Positions 25,548-32,819 of a DNA stretch of 64,000 nucleotides are shown one piece after another (position 1 is the stretch's first letter; each line of letters starts with the position of its first letter). Source of the stretch: Ignavibacteria bacterium (GTDB taxonomy: Bacteria > Bacteroidota > Ignavibacteria > OLB7); assembly GCA_020635205.1 (NCBI GenBank), contig JACKAE010000003.1, positions 434,001 to 498,000 of the forward strand. The letters are read 5' to 3'. The position numbers were made by a program, and so were the translations under genes. Under the pieces are notes generated by a model. The model ran no database searches. It was not told where the DNA came from and was given only the letters and a program-made list of their open reading frames with translations.

Positions 25548-26867
25548 ATGCACCAGACAAGTAAAACTACTCCGGCGAAGGTAAAGAATCAAATGGATAG
25601 TTTTGAAGGGGAGAAATCGACTCAATACGAAGCATTTGCACGCGAGTTGGTTGAGACCTGTATAATCAGTGATCCGTGGGTAGAAGGCCACGAGCGATTC
25701 AGGCTGGAACCTGTTGTTCTCTCTCGGAAAGAACACGAGGCATTCTGCCACGCAATTGAGTCGGTTGGTAGGGCTTACGCCGAGATGATCGGTATGCTCT
25801 ATAATGACTCGAGTTTACTGGATCAATCGTTCTACCTCACCCCCTGGCAACGAGCAATGTGGATTGCCTCCGGTGGAGCTTGGCACGGCATCGCCCGCGC
25901 CGATGCCTTCGTTCTGAAGGATGGAAGCATCCGCATTTGCGAACTAAATGCTGACACACCAAGTGGTGAGCCGGAAGCGGTAATCCTCAACGAAGTACGC
26001 CACCCCTTCCACCCCAATCTCATCAACCCGAATGCAAACTTCCGCGACCAGTTTATCGGGATGGTAGAGGCCTCGTATCGAGCAACGTTTGGCGAAAAAG
26101 TTGTTGCTCGTCCGACACTCGGCATCGTCTATCCAACTGATATTCCTGAAGATCTTTCGATGATTGAACTCTACAGAAGGTGGTTTCAAGAGAAGGGTTG
26201 GAATGTTGTTCTCGGTTCGCCCTATAACCTGAAGCGTGGAGATGATGGGAACCTGAAGATGTTCGGGGAGCGGCTCCACATCGTTCTCCGCCACTACAAA
26301 ACCGATTGGTGGGGGGAGCGTGAGCCAGTGCTCTATCACGACGAAGAGTATCTCGACCCCGATCCGTTAGATGAACCTCTGCAAGCAATTTTAGGAGCCG
26401 ACGTAGATGGTCGCGTTGCAGTTGTGAACCCGTTTGGAGCAATTTTAGCGCAGAACAAATTAGCAATGGCCTTCTTTCACAAAGAGATTGAACGGTTCAG
26501 TAGTGAATCTCGCGAGGCAATTCGGGCGTACATCCCTCCCACTTTTCGTCTTTGTGATGTTAACCGAGACACGATTCTCGCAGAAAAGGAACGTTGGGTC
26601 TTGAAAAGCGATTTCGGCTGCGAGGGGGACGAAGTGATGATCGGGAAGCTCTCTGAACAGGATCATTGGGAGAGAATCGTCGCCGACGCAATTCCAGAAC
26701 GGTGGATTGTGCAGGAGTTCTTCGAGGCGGCAGCAGATGCAAATGAAATGATCCCGAATTATGGAGTGTTCTTGATTGGCGGCAAGGCAGGCGGTATCTT
26801 TACAAGGTTCTCATCTGCCTCGACCGACTATCGAGCAGTAACCGCGCCGACGTTTGTTGAAAGTTGA
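25548..26867 (+). CDS. Glutathionylspermidine-synthase-like ATP-grasp ligase
   Basis: 439 aa. Family recognised from WQRAMWIASGGAWHGIARAD, the substrate/Mg region ICELNADTPSGEPEA, VVNPFGAILAQNKLAMA, the nucleotide-binding VLKSDFGCEGDEVMIG and WIVQEFFE. These enzymes make an amide bond using ATP; in the E. coli Gss and YgiC/YjfC relatives the partners are peptides or polyamines. The CHAP amidase domain of Gss is missing. Only 38 bp separate this start from the divergent gene; Met16 (25593) would leave more room for promoters. The downstream gene encodes a lipoprotein with a Ser/Arg/Gly tail, a possible substrate (inference). Confidence 0.82.
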   Translation: MHQTSKTTPAKVKNQMDSFEGEKSTQYEAFARELVETCIISDPWVEGHERFRLEPVVLSRKEHEAFCHAIESVGRAYAEMIGMLYNDSSLLDQSFYLTPWQRAMWIASGGAWHGIARADAFVLKDGSIRICELNADTPSGEPEAVILNEVRHPFHPNLINPNANFRDQFIGMVEASYRATFGEKVVARPTLGIVYPTDIPEDLSMIELYRRWFQEKGWNVVLGSPYNLKRGDDGNLKMFGERLHIVLRHYKTDWWGEREPVLYHDEEYLDPDPLDEPLQAILGADVDGRVAVVNPFGAILAQNKLAMAFFHKEIERFSSESREAIRAYIPPTFRLCDVNRDTILAEKERWVLKSDFGCEGDEVMIGKLSEQDHWERIVADAIPERWIVQEFFEAAADANEMIPNYGVFLIGGKAGGIFTRFSSASTDYRAVTAPTFVES

Positions 26868-26983
26868 TCTTTGCCTCTTTTGTTTGTACTGAACTGCTTT
26901 CGCCTTGAAGCAGCAGATATAAGATGTAGAAATCGAGTGCTAAGAACAACACGAAGTACCACTACCACATTATTGATAGAAGC

Positions 26984-28345
26984 ATGGACAAGGAACTTGA
27001 ACGACAGGAAGAACAGGACGGAAACTGGTGGGAAGAATCTCTAACCCGCCGCCAAGCTGGCAAACGCTTGGCAGTAATCGGAGCCGGAGCAGCACTCCTT
27101 ACCTCAGCCGGTGTGATGATAGGATGCGGAGAGGATGAGTTCGACGACGAAGAACTGGCTGCAAATGCAAAAGATGCTATCGACATTCAGAAAGAATCGG
27201 GATGGAATGTTGGTGCTGACACAAAATCGCTGACTCTACGCAACGCTTCACTGATTGATAGCAAGGAGTCTGCCGATGGGTGGAAAGCCTATACCGATCC
27301 AGAGAAACTTCGTACGGCCTGGGGACCAACCGAAACAACAAATCAAAAGTTTGTCTCATCGGAACTTATCAACTCGCTGAATCAGCCGACGTTGAAAAGT
27401 TCCATTCAGCCGGTGCACTCACCGACAATGGATGAGGCATACGCTCGGGGACTTGGCATGAAAGAACTGCTGAAGGAGAGCAAGAACCCAGAGACAACTG
27501 CGCTGATTGTAGACCTACCGGGACCTGAAGCAGTAGCCTACGCCGCGGCTCTCTCCGATTACGCCGACGTTGTGACAACGTTCGACAACTGGCCCCACCC
27601 GAACGGCGTTGTTCCATCGCAAGAGACGCTGGGGGCACTGCTCTACTATGCACAGGAAGTTGAGGAGAACAAGGCAAAGCGTGCAGCCGATGCACCAACA
27701 CTCTTTGTGATGGACAGCAATCGTTTGGCTGCCTACAAAGATGCCGGAGAGGAGTTCGACAATCGTTACATCGCCACGATGCCAACTGCCGACAATCTGA
27801 AATCAGAGAACGTAACTGGCCTCATCTACGCCGCACCTGACAATACAAGAACGCAAGAACTCGATGACCTGAACGAAGATTTCGTTAGTTACCGCGAGGC
27901 AGGTATCGATGTGACAATGATGCCACTGACCGACTTCCAGCCACCAAGTGCGGAGTCGATTGCCGAGCATGGCGATGTGGAAGCCAGCACAACAACACAT
28001 CGAACTTACTACTACGGAGGGCATCCATACTACAGTCCTTTCTTCTACTCATACTACCCAATGTTCCTTCCCGTTCGGTCGTACAACTACTCTTCTATGA
28101 GTGCTCCCTCCAGAGTTGGAAAGCCAAACTATACGCCAACAAGAAGGCCAACGATGTTCTCATCGTCCACACAAGGAGGAAAGGCAGGTGTTGGGAAGGC
28201 AAAACCGGCAGGGTTCGGACGTGTATCGACACGGACAGTGAATGGAAAAACTTCCTATACAAGTGCCTCATCCTCGCGAGCACGCAGTAGTTCAGGGCGT
28301 TCCGGCTCGTTCGGACGGAGCGGCGGACGAGGATCGTCAGGATAA
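26984..28345 (+). CDS. Tat-type lipoprotein with Tyr-rich and Ser/Arg/Gly-rich tail
   Basis: 453 aa. The N-terminus has a twin arginine (Arg22-Arg23 in SLTRRQAGKRL), a hydrophobic stretch and a lipobox ending MIGC (Cys48), so folded export through Tat and lipid anchoring are plausible. Residues about 60-310 are a soluble domain that looks alpha/beta (TTALIVDLPGPEAVAYAAAL, APTLFVMDSNRLAAYKDAG). From about 335 the chain is low-complexity: a Tyr/Pro cluster (HPYYSPFFYSYYP), then repeats rich in Ser, Arg, Gly, Lys. The tail recalls YgiB/YjfM proteins encoded next to YgiC/YjfC ligases in enterobacteria. It lies 116 bp after the ATP-grasp gene, same strand. Confidence 0.75.
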   Translation: MDKELERQEEQDGNWWEESLTRRQAGKRLAVIGAGAALLTSAGVMIGCGEDEFDDEELAANAKDAIDIQKESGWNVGADTKSLTLRNASLIDSKESADGWKAYTDPEKLRTAWGPTETTNQKFVSSELINSLNQPTLKSSIQPVHSPTMDEAYARGLGMKELLKESKNPETTALIVDLPGPEAVAYAAALSDYADVVTTFDNWPHPNGVVPSQETLGALLYYAQEVEENKAKRAADAPTLFVMDSNRLAAYKDAGEEFDNRYIATMPTADNLKSENVTGLIYAAPDNTRTQELDDLNEDFVSYREAGIDVTMMPLTDFQPPSAESIAEHGDVEASTTTHRTYYYGGHPYYSPFFYSYYPMFLPVRSYNYSSMSAPSRVGKPNYTPTRRPTMFSSSTQGGKAGVGKAKPAGFGRVSTRTVNGKTSYTSASSSRARSSSGRSGSFGRSGGRGSSG

Positions 28346-28356
28346 GGAAGAGGGAG

Positions 28357-28543
28357 AATTCAAAAGGCAAAATTAAAAATTCAAAAAGGGGGAATGGAAT
28401 GGTTTACGCTGCATTCCCCCTTTTGCCTCTATACTCCTGTCGCCGTTTTTTAAGTTTTCACTTTTGAATTCCAATCCGATTCAACGCCACCCCCGTTTTG
28501 GCTCTCTTCGTTTTTTGAATTTTTACTTTTGAATTTTGAATTC
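28357..28543. repeat. Inverted pair of TTTTGAA-heptamer repeats around a hairpin
   Basis: Copies at 28357-28387 (AATTCAAAAGGC...) and, in opposite orientation, at 28455-28471 and 28511-28543 flank the hairpin at 28384-28424. They fill the gap between the tailed lipoprotein and the next gene. Confidence 0.8.
28384..28424. terminator. Bidirectional-looking terminator hairpin
   Basis: Stem AAAAGGGGGAATG / CATTCCCCCTTTT (28384-28396 with 28412-28424), 15-nt loop. The stem plus flanking A and T runs fits a rho-independent terminator for the upstream lipoprotein gene. Confidence 0.75.
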
Positions 28544-28557
28544 CTATTCCCATTCCT

Positions 28558-29202
28558 ATGTACAATCGTCGCGGTTTCTTCTCGAAAGTCGGCTCTATCT
28601 TCGAACGTCAGGGAGACTCTGTCTTCTTCGGTGTACAGTTTGTGATTAACATTTATGGGGAGAATATTCTTCGGAACAGACTCCACCACGTTATCGAAAG
28701 TGGAGGCTCGATTGAGACACCTGAAGAGAAGCGTTCCTACTACAAGCGCATTGCAGCACTCCTTCGGGAAGACCTTCCTTTCTTAGAATATGGTTTTTGG
28801 GATTATATCACGAAGAAAGGGGAAGCCGATGCGGAATTCAACGACTGGGTAACGAGCATCAGTGCAATGATGTCGACCGAAGAGGAGGAGCTTGGGGATG
28901 AGATCGACGAAATGCACCGACTAAGCAGCGACAAGAGTTACGTTGTTATCACCCTTCTCTTCCTCCTCGAAAACATTGATGAGCAGGCTCCTTTCTTCGA
29001 GAAGATCGACGAGATTGAGGAAGATGACTACTTCACAAAGAGTGGCTTCGGTAGTCTCATCGACGCACTCGCCTATATCGATTTCGAGTACAGCTACGCC
29101 GACGCATCATTCATCATGCCGGGAAGTGACGAAGATGGAGTCTCATGGGAAGACATTCGAGGAGAGGGCTGGGAATACTTGAAACCGGTAATGGGGTTTT
29201 GA
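28558..29202 (+). CDS. Acidic hypothetical protein
   Basis: 214 aa, cytosolic by appearance: no signal peptide or membrane helix. Strongly acidic in the middle and end (STEEEELGDEIDEM, EKIDEIEEDDYF, GSDEDGVSWEDIRGEGW). The first ~20 residues (MYNRRGFFSKVGSIFERQG) are basic and may form an amphipathic helix. Not recognised. It follows the tailed lipoprotein on the same strand, separated by 212 bp that contain a terminator-like hairpin, so shared function with the ATP-grasp group is possible but shared transcription is doubtful. The stop is followed within 3 bp by a heptamer repeat. Confidence 0.62.
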   Translation: MYNRRGFFSKVGSIFERQGDSVFFGVQFVINIYGENILRNRLHHVIESGGSIETPEEKRSYYKRIAALLREDLPFLEYGFWDYITKKGEADAEFNDWVTSISAMMSTEEEELGDEIDEMHRLSSDKSYVVITLLFLLENIDEQAPFFEKIDEIEEDDYFTKSGFGSLIDALAYIDFEYSYADASFIMPGSDEDGVSWEDIRGEGWEYLKPVMGF

Positions 29203-29205
29203 GGG

Positions 29206-29572
29206 GAATTCAAAAGGCAAAATTAAAAATTCAAAAAGAAGGATCCCACCTCCTGCAACTCACCTTCGCGCCATCCACAAGCCTGCGAGACTCTTCACTC
29301 CGCTTCGCTACGTTCAGAGTGACAAGCTGGGATGTCTGTCTACTCACTCGAATGCTTGCACTCACTATCCTGATCTGTCATCCTGAAGTCTTCTGAAGGA
29401 TCTCGCCCGCCAAGAATATCGCTCCTGGCAACTCATCATCGCGACCTCTACAAGCCTGCGAGACTCTTCACTCCGCTTCGCTACGTTCAGAGTGACAAGC
29501 TGGGGTGTCTGTCTGTGTTCACTGGAATCCTTCCCTCCCCCTTTTTTGAATTTTTACTTTTGAATTTTGAAT
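29206..29572. repeat. Intergenic repeat block with 65-bp direct duplication
   Basis: Heptamer repeats at 29206-29239 and, inverted, 29542-29572 bracket two direct copies of a 65-bp unit (29277-29341 and 29450-29514, 64 of 65 identical) containing GACTCTTCACTCCGCTTCGC and CAGAGTGACA. Similarity extends weakly to the left of each unit. No gene seen in the 379-bp gap. Confidence 0.85.
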
Positions 29573-29581
29573 CCACTCCCC

Positions 29582-30310
29582 TCATCCGCTTTCCCAGACA
29601 CGCTTGCGCACCATCTCTGCTTGATGTCTCGCGCGGATTCTTCGCTTGGCGAGAAGTTTGCGTAGTTCTGGCACTACTTCGGAAAGGTGTTTCCAAGAGT
29701 GGTGAGGTAATCCATTTCGGTTGCAGTAGGAAGCAAGGTTTCCCTTCGCAAAGATCACATCGGCTGTCTCTGCTGGACAAAAATCACTCAGCCCGTCACC
29801 GATGTAGATGATCCGTTCATTTGGTGTTGAGTGAGTGAGCACCACATTTCGCTTGCAGACTGCCGATGGACAATCACAGCCGTCGGAACTGTAGGGGAAA
29901 CGAATATTCAGGTTCCCCTCTTCGTCAGTCCAAGCCTCGTTGCAGATTATGTCCAAATCATCGAAGCCATGCAGTGAGAGATACCGCCTCACGTAAATAC
30001 TCAGTCCATCACTCAGAACCGTGAAGGGAACGTTCTCCTCTCGCACCAGTTCGAGAATACTTGAAAAGTCGGGATCAATCGGAATTGTCTGGAAATACTC
30101 CTCCAGAAGTTCGTTCGTCAGTGGTTGACGCAACGTTCTGGCAACCCCTCGCCAGTAGTCACGGATGCCGATCCTTCCATCAATCAAATCATCGTGCCAA
30201 GGAGATTGGTCACCAAATTGATCGAACAGATCATATCCTATATCCTTCGTTGAAATTGTCCCATCAAAATCGCAGAAGATTCTAACTGGGTAGAGTCGCT
30301 CGGTATTCAT
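29582..30310 (-). CDS. MtnX-like HAD-IB phosphatase
   Basis: 242 aa cytosolic phosphatase. HAD motif I is DFDGT with nucleophile Asp14 and Asp16; motif II is TVLSDG; the lysine-equivalent region is around CKRNVV; motif III is YIGDGLSDFCPAETAD. The cap and overall pattern fit the MtnX / phosphoserine-phosphatase-like branch. In the methionine salvage pathway MtnX dephosphorylates 2-hydroxy-3-keto-5-methylthiopentenyl-1-phosphate, but no other salvage gene is in the window, so the substrate is open. An insertion with clustered cysteines (GCDCPSAVC) is notable. It converges on the repeat block to its left. Confidence 0.83.
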   Translation of the reverse strand: MNTERLYPVRIFCDFDGTISTKDIGYDLFDQFGDQSPWHDDLIDGRIGIRDYWRGVARTLRQPLTNELLEEYFQTIPIDPDFSSILELVREENVPFTVLSDGLSIYVRRYLSLHGFDDLDIICNEAWTDEEGNLNIRFPYSSDGCDCPSAVCKRNVVLTHSTPNERIIYIGDGLSDFCPAETADVIFAKGNLASYCNRNGLPHHSWKHLSEVVPELRKLLAKRRIRARHQAEMVRKRVWESG

Positions 30311-30330
30311 TGTGGGAAATATAGGAGAGT

Positions 30331-30590
30331 CACGCGAAGACGCAAAGGCGCAAAGAAGAATCAGAGTGTAGTGCTAAACTTTACAGATACATTGTTTTAT
30401 TAGGATTTTTACCCCACCCCACTTTACGCTTTCGTGGCTCTTGCCCCTTTGCGTCACTCCTCTCGCCACAGACCGAAACGTCCTCGTCAACTGAAGGTTA
30501 GTATGTTCGAGTTCGTAGAGTTGAGAGTGATGAGTTCGTAGAGTTCAGAACCTGACTACGCTCTCTTCTTTGCGCCTTTGCGTGAGCGGC
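30331..30590. repeat. Inverted CGCAAAGGCGCAAAG repeats and GAGTTCGTAGAG repeats
   Basis: GACGCAAAGGCGCAAAGAAGAA (30339-30360) is mirrored by TTCTTTGCGCCTTTGCGTGAGC (30566-30587), with a degenerate copy near 30431-30456. Between them lies a GAGTTCGTAGAGTT doublet (30509-30548). The 315-bp gap 30311-30625 has no gene. Confidence 0.75.
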
Positions 30591-30625
30591 TATGTGTGAA
30601 CGACTTTGTACGACCAGTTGATATT

Positions 30626-31270
30626 ATGGAACAACCTATCTATACAGCACTAAAAGAACGACTTGAGAAGGCTGAGGGAACACCTGTTGCCTTTGCTGAA
30701 TTGAGTGAGGAAGAACTGACGGCACTAACACAGGAGCAGGCAGACGAACTGGTTTCCCTGTTCGGATACAACACAATGATTCTTCTGCCGGAACGGGAAC
30801 AGCAGTTCTTTAACTGGCTTCAGGAGAACGATCGACTGGTTTGGGATGATCTCTGGGATGCCGAGGATGACAAGCCCTACTATGTGAGCATGGCTCACCT
30901 CGCAAGTTTCCTTCCGGGTCGTCGTGGCTTTCCGATCTGCGATCTGGTAAATCAAGAGAACTATTGCTTCACCTCGGATGAGATTACAGAGAATGATGGA
31001 AGCGTTTACGTAGAGAATGCCCTCGACGTTATCGCCGACAAGAAGCAGCTTGCGATGGAGCAAGCCTTTGCCGTCGAAGTCTGGCGTGGTCCAATCGACC
31101 AGTGGCGGTTTGCTTGGATGTACAACTTGCCTCTGGAAGAGGTGAAGAAAATGGTTCGGTGGTTAATCACCGAAGGGATTCTCAGCGTGCCGAAGCAACG
31201 TCCCGAAAATGAACCTCCGATTGAAGTAATGCCACCATCGAATGGTATAGCATCGAATGAGCAAGAGTGA
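30626..31270 (+). CDS. Hypothetical protein overlapping aspartokinase
   Basis: 214 aa from ATG 30626; a longer frame to 30578 would run through a repeat and is unlikely. Cytosolic, mixed alpha/beta, no signal peptide. A central segment (ASFLPGRRGFPICDLVNQENYCF) and the C-terminal helices (QWRFAWMYNLPLEEVKKMVRWLITEGIL), which look like a winged-helix-type end, are the only notable parts. Family not recognised. Its last 14 bp overlap the start of the aspartokinase gene, indicating co-translation and a possible link to aspartate-family metabolism. Confidence 0.68.
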   Translation: MEQPIYTALKERLEKAEGTPVAFAELSEEELTALTQEQADELVSLFGYNTMILLPEREQQFFNWLQENDRLVWDDLWDAEDDKPYYVSMAHLASFLPGRRGFPICDLVNQENYCFTSDEITENDGSVYVENALDVIADKKQLAMEQAFAVEVWRGPIDQWRFAWMYNLPLEEVKKMVRWLITEGILSVPKQRPENEPPIEVMPPSNGIASNEQE

Positions 31271-32624
31271 AGTTTTCGTCCTAAAGTTCGGGGGAACCTC
31301 CGTGCAGGATGCCACCGCTATGGGGCGCGTGGTAGAAATCACACGAAGTGAGGGAGGAACGGTTCCCGTCGTGGTCACATCTGCCTGCGCTGGAATTACA
31401 AACGACCTCGTTGCCTGCGGTGAATGTTGCGGGAAGATGGATCAGCAGGGAGCAGACGAAATCGTTCAGCGAATTTCTGATCGCCACCATGAAATCTTGA
31501 AAGACCTGTGTGGAGCGCATCCAGCCTACGACTGTAGTAGTGAACTGGAAGAGATGCTCGGAGAGCTGAGACAATTAGTTCACGGCACAATCTTACTCGG
31601 CGAGACGACACCACGGACGGTCGACACGATCCTCTCCTTCGGTGAACGCCTCTCCTCCCTCCTGCTCCGCACCGCATTTCAAGTAGCAGGAGTTAACGCA
31701 GCACTCGTTGACAGTCGTGACTTTATCATCACCGAGAGTCAGCACGGTTCGGCTCTCCCTATCATGTCCGAAATTGAACGACGCACGCCGGAGATCATCA
31801 ACCCAATCCGTGAAGAGTACGACGCTATTATTGCTCAAGGCTTTATCGGGCGGACAGTAGATGGGATCACGACAACAATTGGTCGTGGTGGGAGCGACCA
31901 CACGGCGGCACTGATCGGGGGTGGACTTGGAGCCGAAGAGATTCAGATTTGGACTGACGTAGATGGGGTAATGACTGCCGACCCACGCATTGTCCCGAAA
32001 GCACTCGTTGTTCCAGAAATGACATTCACCGAAGCCCGTGAATTGGCTTGGTTCGGCGCGAAAGTAATCCATCCTGACACCATTCTCCCAGCAGTTGCGA
32101 AGAACATTCCGGTAGTGATTCGGAATTCACACGCTCCATCAGCACCCGGAACGCGCATCTGGCCTGACAGTCACCAGATAGCCCCCGGCTTCCACTCCCT
32201 CACAATCAAACGCAATCTCCGACTAATAGAGTTGGCAACGAAGATACCAGGTGAAGGTCGTGAAATTATTGACACTGCCATTGCTTCGTTTGCTCGATAC
32301 AACGCACCGATTGAGTGCGCTGTCATCGCTGAGTCCCGCGCATCAATTCTCGTGTCGGAGTCGACGTGGAACGATCGATTGAGGGTCGCGTTGGAATCAG
32401 TCTGTCTGGTTCAGACACACCCTAAGATGGCTCTCCTCTGCCTTTCTGGGAGTGGCCTTCGCACAACTCCATTTCTTCTCGCCTCACCACTTGCCGCACT
32501 TGCAGACATCTCAATCCGGCTGGTCGCAGCCGGCTCAAGCGACCACGTTGTCCTCCTCGGCATCGAGGAGTCCGAAGCGGAGAAGGGGTTGCGGGGAGTG
32601 CATGAGAGGTTGTTTGAGGAGTGA
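31257..32624 (+). CDS. lysC: Aspartate kinase (monofunctional)
   Basis: 455 aa. Phosphorylates aspartate, the first step towards lysine, threonine, methionine and diaminopimelate. The N-terminal kinase has KFGGTSV (residues 10-16), FGERLSS, TTIGRGGSDHTAALIG and ELAWFGAKVIHP. The C-terminal ~150 residues hold two ACT-type regulatory regions (RLIELATKIPGEGREIIDTA, LCLSGSGLRTTPFLLASPLAALADISIRLV), so feedback inhibition by a pathway end product is likely. No homoserine dehydrogenase fusion. The start overlaps the upstream 214-aa gene. Confidence 0.93.
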   Translation: MSKSEVFVLKFGGTSVQDATAMGRVVEITRSEGGTVPVVVTSACAGITNDLVACGECCGKMDQQGADEIVQRISDRHHEILKDLCGAHPAYDCSSELEEMLGELRQLVHGTILLGETTPRTVDTILSFGERLSSLLLRTAFQVAGVNAALVDSRDFIITESQHGSALPIMSEIERRTPEIINPIREEYDAIIAQGFIGRTVDGITTTIGRGGSDHTAALIGGGLGAEEIQIWTDVDGVMTADPRIVPKALVVPEMTFTEARELAWFGAKVIHPDTILPAVAKNIPVVIRNSHAPSAPGTRIWPDSHQIAPGFHSLTIKRNLRLIELATKIPGEGREIIDTAIASFARYNAPIECAVIAESRASILVSESTWNDRLRVALESVCLVQTHPKMALLCLSGSGLRTTPFLLASPLAALADISIRLVAAGSSDHVVLLGIEESEAEKGLRGVHERLFEE

Positions 32625-32670
32625 GAAGGATTGCGGAAAATATCTTTTCTCAATCCACAATCCTCTACCT

Positions 32671-32770
32671 GTCACTCTGAGGGCCGCCGAAGAGTCTCGC
32701 TGGGTTAGAACGCATCGCTTTGCTGATACTGCAAGATTCCTCGGATGACCTCGGAATGACAACACTGGGA
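32671..32770. repeat. REP-like GTCACTCTGA / GGAATGACA repeat
   Basis: Gap sequence containing CCTGTCACTCTGAGGGCCGC, GAAGAGTCTCGC, AAGATTCCTCGG and CTCGGAATGACA, a motif set related to the GACTCTTC...GAGTGACA units at 29.3-29.5 kb. It lies between the convergent aspartokinase and TonB-receptor genes. Confidence 0.55.
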
Positions 32771-32819
32771 TTGCTGAAAATGCTCTCCTCAATCCCCAAT
32801 CCGCAACTTAAAATTCTTC

